Source of the DNA: Cyclobacteriaceae bacterium YHN15 | GTDB lineage: Bacteria; Bacteroidota; Bacteroidia; Cytophagales; Cyclobacteriaceae | NCBI GenBank assembly: GCA_003797895.1 | Contig: RKQB01000001.1 | Location: forward strand, 861,559 to 925,558 | DNA length: 64,000 bases | Direction of reading: 5' to 3' | Shown here: positions 48,683 through 56,152 of the stretch, piece after piece | Layout of the letters: each line of letters begins with the position of its first letter | How positions within the stretch are numbered: position 1 is the first letter of the stretch | The notes under the pieces: model-generated | Told to the model about the DNA's origin: nothing | Seen by the model: only the letters and a program-made list of their open reading frames with translations | The model's database searches: none | Program-made: the position numbers and the translations under genes

Positions 48683-48878
48683 ATTGATTTTCAATAAGTT
48701 AGAATTATCAGCTGCAGCTTGGTACTTTTTGTCAAGATTGAGTTATAAAAAAGCTGCAGCCGTCCAAAAACCTTGTTTAAATGAAAATGGAGGGGTTAAA
48801 AACAAAAAAAGAGGTCGTTTCTGACCTCTTTTTTGAATTAGCTCCCCCTATCAACGATAGTTGCAACCAGAGTAGGGT
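48683..48878. repeat. 196-bp direct repeat, copy B (island right boundary)
   Basis: This is the second copy of the repeat at 42373-42568, starting 6310 bp after the first and with the same internal order: TTAGAATTA, AGCTGCAGCT, GCCGTCCAAAAACCTTGTT, terminator (48805-48834), GCTCCCCCTATCAACGATAG, TTGCAACC. Differences are scattered substitutions, so the duplication is not recent. Confidence 0.7.
48805..48834. terminator. Bidirectional terminator in repeat B
   Basis: This is the same 12-bp stem (AAAAAAGAGGTC / GACCTCTTTTTT) with GTTTCT loop as in repeat A. It lies downstream of the MIT_C remnant and upstream of the zeta-toxin gene, isolating the latter from read-through. Confidence 0.8.
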
Positions 48879-49008
48879 GTTTTTGGTTTTAAAAGAGGTA
48901 ATGGAGGAGTTGACTAAGTAATATTTTCTCTCAGCAAGATTATTAGAAGTTATCGCACCAAATATTATCTTCATAGATTGGGCAAAATGATGATTAGATA
49001 GTAAAGTG

Positions 49009-49016
49009 TATATTTG
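49009..49016 (+). promoter_or_regulatory. -7 promoter element of the zeta-toxin gene
   Basis: TATATTTG matches TAnnTTTG and ends only 6 bp before the ATG at 49023. The transcript would then begin at or next to the start codon, giving a leaderless mRNA. No TTG at the usual -33 distance was seen. Confidence 0.45.
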
Positions 49017-49022
49017 TATTGA

Positions 49023-49598
49023 ATGAAGAAAATTTACATCATAGCAGGTTGTAATGGAGCAGGTAAAACTACTGCTTCCTATACCATTTTGCCTGAAATC
49101 CTAGACTGTAAAGAGTTTGTGAATGCAGATGAAATTGCAAAAGGAATTTCTCCTTTCCAACCAGAGAAAGCTGGTATTGAAGCGGGAAGATATATGCTGA
49201 AAAGAATCAAAAAGTTATTAGAGTCAGGGGAAAATTTTGCTTTTGAAACCACGCTTTCTACAAGGAGTTATGTGCAATTTGTTGAAAGAGCAAAGGAATT
49301 AAATTATCAGGTAACCTGTTTGTTTTTTTGGTTAGATTCCGATGACTTGGCTGTTTCAAGAGTAGCAAGGCGAGTAAAAGAGGGCGGACATCATATACCT
49401 GAAGATGTTATCAGGAGAAGATATAAAAGCGGTCTTGAGAATTTTTTCAGATTATTTCTGCCCAAAGTAGATAACTGGCTATTTGTAAATAATTCTGGAG
49501 ACACTTATGAAATAGTGGCAGAAGGCGGGGTTAATGGCGTTACAATTAATAACAGGGAGATATGGGAAGGTTTAAAACAAACACATTATGGAGACTAA
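49023..49598 (+). CDS. Zeta-toxin-like P-loop kinase
   Basis: The 191-residue protein has Walker A at residues 9-17 (GCNGAGKTT), then FVNADEIAKGISPF, a motif typical of the zeta-toxin/AAA-33 kinase family, the strand FAFETTLSTRSYV and an Arg-rich lid (SRVARRVKEGGHHIPEDVIR). Zeta toxins phosphorylate UDP-N-acetylglucosamine and block wall synthesis; many chromosomal relatives are untested and may act on other substrates. It overlaps the next small gene by 11 bp. It lies between repeat B and tRNA-Asn. Confidence 0.85.
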   Translation: MKKIYIIAGCNGAGKTTASYTILPEILDCKEFVNADEIAKGISPFQPEKAGIEAGRYMLKRIKKLLESGENFAFETTLSTRSYVQFVERAKELNYQVTCLFFWLDSDDLAVSRVARRVKEGGHHIPEDVIRRRYKSGLENFFRLFLPKVDNWLFVNNSGDTYEIVAEGGVNGVTINNREIWEGLKQTHYGD

Positions 49599-49779
49599 AG
49601 ACCAATTAAAAGAGGAAAGAGACAAAATAGTCAAGGGACTAGAGGAAGCTTATCGCAAGCTAGTCGAATTTAAAAAGTCCAAGAATAGTCCATTGGTTGT
49701 CGTTAGAAATGGAAAAATCGTAGAGATTGACCCATATGATGTACCACCAACTATTTCGTATAAGCGTGGTCAAGGTTGA
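49588..49779 (+). CDS. Small partner of the zeta-type kinase, putative antitoxin
   Basis: The 63-residue protein starts inside the end of the kinase gene (11-bp overlap, ATG 49588). Its N-terminal half is a charged helix (KDQLKEERDKIVKGLEEAYR). The second half is a short strand segment (SPLVVVRNGKIVEIDPYD) with a basic end. Overlap and size are those of toxin-antitoxin partners. In classical epsilon-zeta systems the antitoxin gene comes first, so this order is unusual. I recognise no family. Confidence 0.6.
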   Translation: METKDQLKEERDKIVKGLEEAYRKLVEFKKSKNSPLVVVRNGKIVEIDPYDVPPTISYKRGQG

Positions 49780-49862
49780 TTCGTTAGCTTAAATTTCACG
49801 TTTTTTAAAAACTTGCAACCGTAAAAAACTTCCTCAAATTAAAAGAAAGGGGTATAAAAAGA

Positions 49863-49890
49863 AAAAAGAGGTCGTTTCTGACCTCTTTTT
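49863..49890. terminator. Terminator at the 3' side of tRNA-Asn
   Basis: AAAAAGAGGTC (49863-49873) and GACCTCTTTTT (49880-49890) pair with a GTTTCT loop. It lies 8 bp beyond the tRNA 3' end on the minus strand and also ends the zeta-toxin transcript from the other side. It is the likely parent of the terminator in repeats A and B. Confidence 0.8.
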
Positions 49891-49898
49891 CTCATTAG

Positions 49899-49972
49899 CT
49901 CCCCCTCTAGGGCTTGAACCTAGGACCCCATGATTAACAGTCATGTGCTCTAACCAACTGAGCTAAGGAGGA
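49899..49972 (-). tRNA. tRNA-Asn (anticodon GUU)
   Basis: This is a 74-nt cloverleaf on the minus strand. The acceptor stem is TCCTCCT/AGGGGGA, the D-arm is GCTCAGTTGGTTAGAGC, the anticodon stem CATGA/TCATG holds loop CTGTTAA, the T-arm is CTAGG-TTCAAGC-CCTAG, and the discriminator is G. CCA is not encoded. It marks the right end of the accessory region; fragments of its 3' end and terminator recur at 42.5 and 48.8 kb. Confidence 0.95.
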
Positions 49973-50032
49973 ATTTATTTACTTTGTCTCATTTGACCCC
50001 TTGATTAATCCCGTACATACGGGAATCTAACC

Positions 50033-50050
50033 TCCCGATAGCTATCGGGA
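50033..50050. repeat. 18-bp perfect palindrome with neighbouring hairpin and tRNA-flank copy
   Basis: TCCCGATAG-CTATCGGGA is a perfect palindrome. Another short hairpin, CCCGTACATACGGG, precedes it at 50010-50023. Just after it, ATAAGGAGGAATTT (50054-50067) repeats the tRNA 5' flank CTAAGGAGGAATTT at 49963-49976. Such GC-richer palindromes look like dispersed intergenic elements. Its position beside the tRNA suggests a past rearrangement. Confidence 0.55.
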
Positions 50051-50220
50051 TGGGATAAGGAGGAATTTTATTTGATTTGCCAACCCTTTTGGTTAACGTG
50101 ACGCAAACTTAGCAGGTTGTGCTATTTTTTCCAAATGCATTCCTTAAAAATTATATGATTTAATCCATTGCCATCAATTTCAATCCTATAAATCAGGAAG
50201 TTATTTTTTTAAATTTTCTT

Positions 50221-51090
50221 TTATACCTCAGATATTGCTTCCACAGTTTTCATTTGTTTGGACAATAACTTATTGTAAATATAAGTAACCCCAAGTACCA
50301 TTAATCCTGCAATCACCGCCAATAAAACATTATAATAAGGTGGGGCACTCAAGGTAAGTCTAAGAAAGATGGTTGCCAATGCAAATGAGGAATATCGGAA
50401 AAGATTATAGTATTTGCTGGTATATCTCAAAGAGAAAAGGAGAATGAACACATCTGTGAATATCAGAAGCGTGTAAAACAGTTTGATACTGTAAATAAAC
50501 TCATGGGTCTGATAAGCAGAAATAATATCAAAAATACCCAAGCCTATAAATGAAACGGTAAGGTAAATGGAAATAAGTTTCTTGATGGCAACAAAACCTT
50601 TTTGCTCTTCATAACTCTGGGTAATAAGGATATGTCTCTGTGCACGGTAAAACAAGCCCGTGATCAGGAAAATCAAAATCGCTCCAAAAGCATCGGATAC
50701 TATGGGGAGGAGTTCATATAAAAACCCTACATCCCATGTCAGTTCACCCAAATAATGTCCAAATTCCTTAAAAGCATCTCTGAGCAACAAAAGAGAAATA
50801 ATCTCAAACTGCTTTCCCACAGAATCAGCCACTGATTTTGGAATCAGAAAAATAAGCCCCATGACCTCAAATATCAAAAGCACATTAAATGCCAGTTCTA
50901 TGGCAAAAAAAGCTGTAAAATACTCTCCCAAATAAAGGATTTCCAGGTAAGATAATAATCCCGCCACCAAGCCGATCATGAAGAATGACACTACTATATT
51001 GCTGATCCATTTGGAAACCCTGGGACCTTCCCATCGCGCATCAAGGAAATCAAAAACATTAATCTGTACTTGAAAAAACTGCCTAAACAT
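50221..51090 (-). CDS. Polytopic inner-membrane protein of unknown function
   Basis: The 289-residue protein has about eight hydrophobic helices (SNIVVSFFMIGLVAGLL, FFAIELAFNVLLIFEVMGLI, FGAILIFLITGLFY, LLAVIAGLMVLGVTYIY). A cytosolic basic segment lies between helices (RAQRHILITQSYEEQK). No family was recognised. It diverges from the molybdenum hydroxylase genes at 51227 across 136 bp and is transcribed alone. Confidence 0.65.
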   Translation of the reverse strand: MFRQFFQVQINVFDFLDARWEGPRVSKWISNIVVSFFMIGLVAGLLSYLEILYLGEYFTAFFAIELAFNVLLIFEVMGLIFLIPKSVADSVGKQFEIISLLLLRDAFKEFGHYLGELTWDVGFLYELLPIVSDAFGAILIFLITGLFYRAQRHILITQSYEEQKGFVAIKKLISIYLTVSFIGLGIFDIISAYQTHEFIYSIKLFYTLLIFTDVFILLFSLRYTSKYYNLFRYSSFALATIFLRLTLSAPPYYNVLLAVIAGLMVLGVTYIYNKLLSKQMKTVEAISEV

Positions 51091-51226
51091 AAAATATTAT
51101 ATTGTTTTTGATTTGAGGAATCCTGATATTAGCTAAGCTACTAAAATAAAAAGTCTATTTTGTTTTCCAAGGGACAAAAATCACATTAAATTTAATTCAA
51201 AGGATATTTGATAAATCAACCATCAT

Positions 51227-51685
51227 ATGGAAAAATACACCCTCGTAGTAAACGGAAAGAAACATCAGATTGAAACCGAAAGTGATATGCCCTTGCTTTG
51301 GGTTTTAAGAGACATTCTGTCTATGAAAGGAACCAAGTTTGGCTGCGGACAAGCGCTTTGCGGTTCATGCACCGTTCTTTTGGATGATGAGGCAATCAGA
51401 TCTTGCGCATACCCTATTTCGGAAGTAGGGGATCAATCGATTACTACGATTGAAGGACTCTCCAAGGATGGCAACCATCCTTTACAAAAAGCATGGGTGG
51501 ATCATGTGGTTCCCCAGTGTGGTTATTGTCAGACAGGACAGATTATGAATGCAGCAGCCTTACTTAAAAGGAATTCTAATCCTTCTGAATCTGAAATAGA
51601 GTCTGCCATGGCAGGTAATATCTGCCGATGTGGTACCTATAACCGTATCAAAGAGGCCATCATTACCGCTTCCAAATCCTATTAA
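51227..51685 (+). CDS. Molybdenum hydroxylase small subunit, two [2Fe-2S] clusters
   Basis: The 152-residue protein has the plant-type ferredoxin Cys motif (GTKFGCGQALCGSCTVL, later Cys in IRSCAYPIS) and the second cluster motif (PQCGYCQTGQIM, NICRCGTYNRI). It is the electron-transfer subunit of a xanthine dehydrogenase/isoquinoline oxidoreductase-type enzyme. The large molybdopterin subunit follows after 25 bp on the same strand. No separate FAD subunit is present, as in IorAB-type two-subunit enzymes, which pass electrons to a cytochrome. Confidence 0.93.
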   Translation: MEKYTLVVNGKKHQIETESDMPLLWVLRDILSMKGTKFGCGQALCGSCTVLLDDEAIRSCAYPISEVGDQSITTIEGLSKDGNHPLQKAWVDHVVPQCGYCQTGQIMNAAALLKRNSNPSESEIESAMAGNICRCGTYNRIKEAIITASKSY

Positions 51686-51710
51686 TTTCTGACTAAAAAC
51701 ACTTTCAGCC

Positions 51711-53990
51711 ATGATGCCGAAATTTCCTTTTCTAAAAACAAAAGACCCTGAAAATAAAAGCAAAGTATTTGTGCCCTCCAGAAGGGATTTTCTGAAATTG
51801 AGTTCTCTGGCTACCGGAGGGTTTATTCTTGGAGTTAATTTTCAATGCAGCGGACCCAAAGGTGAACTCATTACCTTTGCGCCAAACGTATTTATTACTA
51901 TAGATTCAGATAATCTGGTTACCATAATTGCCCATCGATCTGAAATGGGAACAGGTATCCGGACTTCACTTCCCATGATTGTAGCAGATGAACTGGGAGC
52001 TGACTGGAGCAAAGTAAAGATTGTTCAGGCAGAAGGAGATGAGGAAAAATATGGGGATCAAAACACCGATGGATCCTACTCTGTCCGAATGTTTTATGAA
52101 CCAATGAGGAAGGCCGGCGCTACTGCCAGGCATATGTTGATCACTGCTGCCGCAGCTAAATGGGGAATTGCCGCTTCAGAATGCCATACTGAAGATGCAC
52201 AGGTAGTCTCTTCCGGAGGAAAGAAAATTAAGTTTGGAGATTTGGTAGAGCAACTCAAAACCATGGAGATGCCCGATCCTGAAACCGTTACACTGAAAGA
52301 TTTTTCAAGCTATAAATTGATCGGTAAAGATGTAGCCATCTATGATGCACATGATATGGCAAAAGGAGAGGCGAAGTTTGGGGCAGATATTGATTTGCCG
52401 GGAATGCAGATCGCCGTTATAAGAAGATGTCCGGTTGTTGGTGGAAAAGTGAAATCATTTAATGATGAAAAAGCCTTGGCGGTCCCGGGAGTTAACAGGG
52501 TGGTCAAAATAGAAGGTGCAGGTATACCTCCGGGCTTGGACAAGCCCTTGGAAGGAGTGGCAGTGATTGCAGACAACACCTGGGCAGCCATGAAAGGAAG
52601 GGATGTTCTGGAAATAGAATGGGATTTGGGGGAAAACCAAAATTATTCCTCAGCTAAGCAATTGGAAGAAATGCTCAAAAGTACTTCAGGAAACGGGCAA
52701 GTCCGCAGGGAACGTGGCAATTTTAATACGGCCCAACAGGCCTCGGGTCAAATTATAGAAAGAACTTATGTGGCACCCTTTTATGCCCATGCTACCATGG
52801 AGCCACCCGCCGCCATTGCCCATGTCCATGGGGATGGAACCTGTGAAATCTGGGCTCCAACCCAACATCCACAATGGGCACGTCAGGCTGTGGCACAGGC
52901 CCTGGAAATGGATTACCAGAATGTTAAAATGAACATAACACTGTTGGGAGGAGGCTTTGGAAGAAAATCCAAACCGGACTTTGTAGTGGAAGCGGCCCTC
53001 CTGTCCAAAGCTGCAAAAGCCCCTGTACGGGTTCAATGGACAAGAGAAGATGACCTCCATCATGATTTCTACCATGCACAAAGTGCCCAGCGGATCAGGG
53101 CGGTGTTGGACAAAAATGGAAATTTATCAGGCTGGAATCACCACACTGTTTTCCCAGCTATAGGAGCAACGGCAAACTCTGCCGAAATACACCCTTCAGA
53201 TGGGGAACTGGGGCTAGGTTGTATTGATTTTCCTTATGAGGTTCCCAATATCCGTATCGAAACACATGAATCAAAAGCACATACCCGCATAGGTTGGCTT
53301 CGTTCTGTGAGTAATATCCACCACTCATTTGCCATCAATTGTATGTTGGATGAAATAGCAGAGGCCAAAGGGGTGGATCCTGTTGATTTCGTTTTCAATT
53401 TATTGGCAGAGGACAAAGACCTTGATTTTGCCGGTGAACTCAAAGGTGATTTTGGAAATTATGGAGAACCCTTGGATAAATTTCCTTGGAATACAAGACG
53501 GCTGAGAGGGGTTATTGAGAAGGTTGCTCAAGAAGCCAATTGGAAAAAAGCCCTTACAGATGGAAAATCCGTAGGTTTTGCAGTACATAAAAGTTTTTTG
53601 ACCTATGTAGCCTGTATAGTCCAGGTGGAAAAAGGAAGTAATGGACAAATCATTATTCCTGAAGTCCATTATGCGGTGGATTGTGGCATCGGGGTCAATA
53701 CAGACCGGATCCGCTCCCAATTTGAGGGAGGAGCTCAATTTGCCACCAGTTTGGTCATGACATCGGCCATCACATTCGAAAATGGCAGGGTCCAACAAAA
53801 TAATTTTGATGGATATCAGGTGATCCGTATGCCACAATCGCCCAAGAAAATACATGTTCACATAGTGGATAGCATGGAAAAGCCAACCGGAGTAGGGGAA
53901 CCCCCCGTTCCTCCATTTATTCCAGCACTGTGTAATGCGATTTATAAACTGACAGGGGAAAGGATATATCAATTGCCATTTAAAAGTTAA
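51711..53990 (+). CDS. Molybdenum hydroxylase large subunit (IorB-like), Tat-exported
   Basis: The 759-residue molybdopterin-binding subunit carries a twin-arginine signal at residues 22-45 (PSRRDFLKLSSLATGGFILG), so the complex works in the periplasm. Cofactor-binding motifs are LLGGGFGRKSKPDF, the conserved substrate region GWLRSVSNIHHSF and the catalytic-Glu motif GVGEPPVPPFIPALC. Relatives oxidise aldehydes or N-heterocycles. It forms an operon with the Fe-S subunit. No partner cytochrome is encoded nearby, so the acceptor is unknown. Confidence 0.92.
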   Translation: MMPKFPFLKTKDPENKSKVFVPSRRDFLKLSSLATGGFILGVNFQCSGPKGELITFAPNVFITIDSDNLVTIIAHRSEMGTGIRTSLPMIVADELGADWSKVKIVQAEGDEEKYGDQNTDGSYSVRMFYEPMRKAGATARHMLITAAAAKWGIAASECHTEDAQVVSSGGKKIKFGDLVEQLKTMEMPDPETVTLKDFSSYKLIGKDVAIYDAHDMAKGEAKFGADIDLPGMQIAVIRRCPVVGGKVKSFNDEKALAVPGVNRVVKIEGAGIPPGLDKPLEGVAVIADNTWAAMKGRDVLEIEWDLGENQNYSSAKQLEEMLKSTSGNGQVRRERGNFNTAQQASGQIIERTYVAPFYAHATMEPPAAIAHVHGDGTCEIWAPTQHPQWARQAVAQALEMDYQNVKMNITLLGGGFGRKSKPDFVVEAALLSKAAKAPVRVQWTREDDLHHDFYHAQSAQRIRAVLDKNGNLSGWNHHTVFPAIGATANSAEIHPSDGELGLGCIDFPYEVPNIRIETHESKAHTRIGWLRSVSNIHHSFAINCMLDEIAEAKGVDPVDFVFNLLAEDKDLDFAGELKGDFGNYGEPLDKFPWNTRRLRGVIEKVAQEANWKKALTDGKSVGFAVHKSFLTYVACIVQVEKGSNGQIIIPEVHYAVDCGIGVNTDRIRSQFEGGAQFATSLVMTSAITFENGRVQQNNFDGYQVIRMPQSPKKIHVHIVDSMEKPTGVGEPPVPPFIPALCNAIYKLTGERIYQLPFKS

Positions 53991-54014
53991 ATTATAATTT
54001 AAGATGGATTTTAT

Positions 54015-54078
54015 CCCACCAAGACCACGGAGGGTCACAAAGAATTAAAATCTTAAATACTTTGTGTTTCTTGGTGGG
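54015..54078. repeat. Hairpin-forming repeat between convergent genes
   Basis: Outer arms CCCACCAAGA (54015-54024) and TCTTGGTGGG (54069-54078) enclose inner arms CACAAAG (54036-54042) and CTTTGTG (54060-54066). The word set (ACCAAGA, CACAAAG, CACGG) looks like a dispersed intergenic palindrome. It can act as a bidirectional terminator for the molybdenum hydroxylase and ThuA genes. A related element lies at 58942-59052. Confidence 0.65.
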
Positions 54079-54146
54079 CATGGTAGGAAATAAAAACCTG
54101 AAATGTCCTAAAAATTTTTAAGTGTAAGCTGGAAAACCTTCAGAGG

Positions 54147-55100
54147 TCAGAAAGACCTCAAAGGTTTGTCATCACAATCCACATCTCCGACCACATACTG
54201 TAAACCATTGAGGAAGAAGCTGAGCAAATCCGGATTTTCAAAACTCTGCGCATTGTGGGAAGGGGAGCAATACATGACTTTACCCTTTCCCTCTGCGCGG
54301 ATCCAGGCCAGATAGGTCTTGCCCTCAGTTTTCACTTCATTTTCTCTCTGACCGGATATTTCGGCATTGTTAAAATACAACAAAGGCCTGAAATTCATGT
54401 CCGCATATGCATTACTGTAAAAATAGGGTTCATCGACATGGTTGAATCCTTCCTTTGGAAAAGACTGAACAAGAGGATGGGCCGGATCAACCAAGCGCAC
54501 CTGAATGGCTTGTTGTGGAGGATGATAATCAAAACTGGCACCAACGAGTTTGCTGAAAGCCCTGGATTTATTCAGTGTTGTAATACCGCCATGGACAATC
54601 ATAAGTCCCCCTCCGCTTTTGACATATTCCAACAGGTTGTTTTCCAATGCCATTGCTTCCTGCATCAAAAATATACTGTCCGCATCTGAATCAGCCCTAA
54701 GTTTGTCCCAGAATAAGTTTCTATGGTCTGTTTTAGAGCAGGTATTGTTTAAAACAACAGCATCATATTTTTTAAGATTTTCAGGTTCGAACATGAGAAT
54801 ATCCTTGCTTCCTGTCACTTCGAATGCCCCACTTTTGCCTGAAATGATCTTAATCATTTCTTCCGTGTGGGGGATTACCCAGTGATCAAAACCCGTATGT
54901 AGGGAAAAAACCAGAATTTTTTTCTTTGTGGAGAAAGGGAAACTCGCTTTTTCGGGAGCGAGTTGGTGGATTTTGCTTTTCCAGGCCTCATCTAAGACTA
55001 CATTGGGAAGATCCTGTCCAAAACCGGTTAAAGCCAAACAGACCAAGAAAAGGATTAATCCAAGTTTTATTCCGGTTGTCCTAAAAATGAAAGTGTCCAT
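54147..55100 (-). CDS. ThuA-domain secreted protein
   Basis: The 317-residue protein has a signal peptide (LGLILFLVCLALTGFGQ). The ThuA (trehalose-utilisation, class-I glutaminase-like) fold is shown by KILVFSLHTGFDHWVIPHTE, YDAVVLNNTCSKTDHRN, LEYVKSGGGLMIVHGGITTL and the end GKVMYCSPSHNAQSFENPDL. ThuA-type proteins are found with sugar oxidation clusters and were linked to trehalose/maltitol conversion in rhizobia. Here it is divergent from DUF6807 and Gfo/Idh genes, a common neighbourhood in Bacteroidota and Planctomycetota. Confidence 0.9.
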   Translation of the reverse strand: MDTFIFRTTGIKLGLILFLVCLALTGFGQDLPNVVLDEAWKSKIHQLAPEKASFPFSTKKKILVFSLHTGFDHWVIPHTEEMIKIISGKSGAFEVTGSKDILMFEPENLKKYDAVVLNNTCSKTDHRNLFWDKLRADSDADSIFLMQEAMALENNLLEYVKSGGGLMIVHGGITTLNKSRAFSKLVGASFDYHPPQQAIQVRLVDPAHPLVQSFPKEGFNHVDEPYFYSNAYADMNFRPLLYFNNAEISGQRENEVKTEGKTYLAWIRAEGKGKVMYCSPSHNAQSFENPDLLSFFLNGLQYVVGDVDCDDKPLRSF

Positions 55101-55158
55101 GGCATGTTATTAATTTTTATATAAATTGTTCTATTCAAATCAAATAACCTAAAAACCC

Positions 55159-56130
55159 ATGATAATCAAAAGGCTTTTATGTTTAAGTATAATCTTTTTT
55201 TACGCTTCGGTGAAAGGTTTTTCACAAGGAATTGAAATTGAAAAAACAGCAGAAGGCATCAATTTCATTTCTGAAGGCCAGGTTTTACTGACTTACCGGA
55301 CAGCGATGACAGAGGTGCCCGAGGGTATTGCTCCTGAATTTGGAAAATCCGGATTTATCCATCCACTTAATTCCCCTTCGGGACAGGAACTGACACGGAT
55401 ACAGCCTCCTGACCATTATCACCATTATGGTATTTGGGGTCCATGGACAAGAACAACTGTGGAAGGCAGAGAAGTGGATTTTTGGAATTTAGGGGATGGA
55501 CAGGGAAGGGTGGATTTTGATGCCTTGATTTCCCAAAAAGAACATGCGGAATATGCGGAAATAGTGGTCAGGCAAAATCATGTGGACTTATTGGCCCCAA
55601 AAGGGGCACAGGTTGCCATTGAAGAGGATTTGGGGATAAAGGTTTGGAACAAAAATGAAAATTGGTATCTGGTGGATTATACTACATCCATATCTACACC
55701 ATTGAGTTCAACTGTAGTGTTGGATGCCTATCGCTATGGTGGAGGGATTGGTTTCAGAGCAAGGGCAGATTGGGGAACTGACAATAGTTTTATTTTGACC
55801 TCAGAGGGTAAGGATAGAAAAACGGCAGATGGAAGTTTTGCTAAATGGGTGATGGTATACGGAGAATCAGATGCACCCGCTGGTCAAAGCGGAATTTTAT
55901 TTCTAAGCCATAAGGAAAACCGGGCGCATCCCGAACCACTGCGTGTTTGGCCTGAGGATTTCTATGATGGCAAGGAAAATGTGTTTGTAGAATTCTGTCC
56001 CATTAGGCATGAATCCTGGGAGATTTTACCGAATAAAAAAAATACATTGAAATACAGGTTGGTAGTTTTTGATGGCAAAATGTCAGGAGAAGAAGCCGAA
56101 CAGTTTTGGAATGAGTTTACATCATTTTGA
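55159..56130 (+). CDS. DUF6807 (PmoA-like) secreted protein
   Basis: The 323-residue protein has a signal peptide (LLCLSIIFFYASVKGFSQG). The family signature PPDHYHHYGIWGPWTRTTVE and the region YRYGGGIGFRARADWG identify the DUF6807/PF14100 group, annotated 'PmoA' by name only and not a methane monooxygenase subunit. The conserved His cluster suggests a sugar- or metal-binding site. It is the first gene of an operon with two Gfo/Idh proteins (22-bp gap, then 14-bp overlap). It probably works on an oxidised sugar in the periplasm. Confidence 0.85.
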   Translation: MIIKRLLCLSIIFFYASVKGFSQGIEIEKTAEGINFISEGQVLLTYRTAMTEVPEGIAPEFGKSGFIHPLNSPSGQELTRIQPPDHYHHYGIWGPWTRTTVEGREVDFWNLGDGQGRVDFDALISQKEHAEYAEIVVRQNHVDLLAPKGAQVAIEEDLGIKVWNKNENWYLVDYTTSISTPLSSTVVLDAYRYGGGIGFRARADWGTDNSFILTSEGKDRKTADGSFAKWVMVYGESDAPAGQSGILFLSHKENRAHPEPLRVWPEDFYDGKENVFVEFCPIRHESWEILPNKKNTLKYRLVVFDGKMSGEEAEQFWNEFTSF

Positions 56131-56152
56131 ATCCATTTAACTTAAAAAATTA

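Noticed and set aside
42373..48878. Repeats A and B as integron attC sites
   Set aside because: There is no integron integrase, the repeats lack the R/L core-site layout, and the enclosed genes face both directions with their own promoters.
55159..56130. Methane monooxygenase subunit PmoA
   Set aside because: The 'PmoA' label of this DUF is only a name; the protein is soluble and exported and sits with sugar oxidoreductases.
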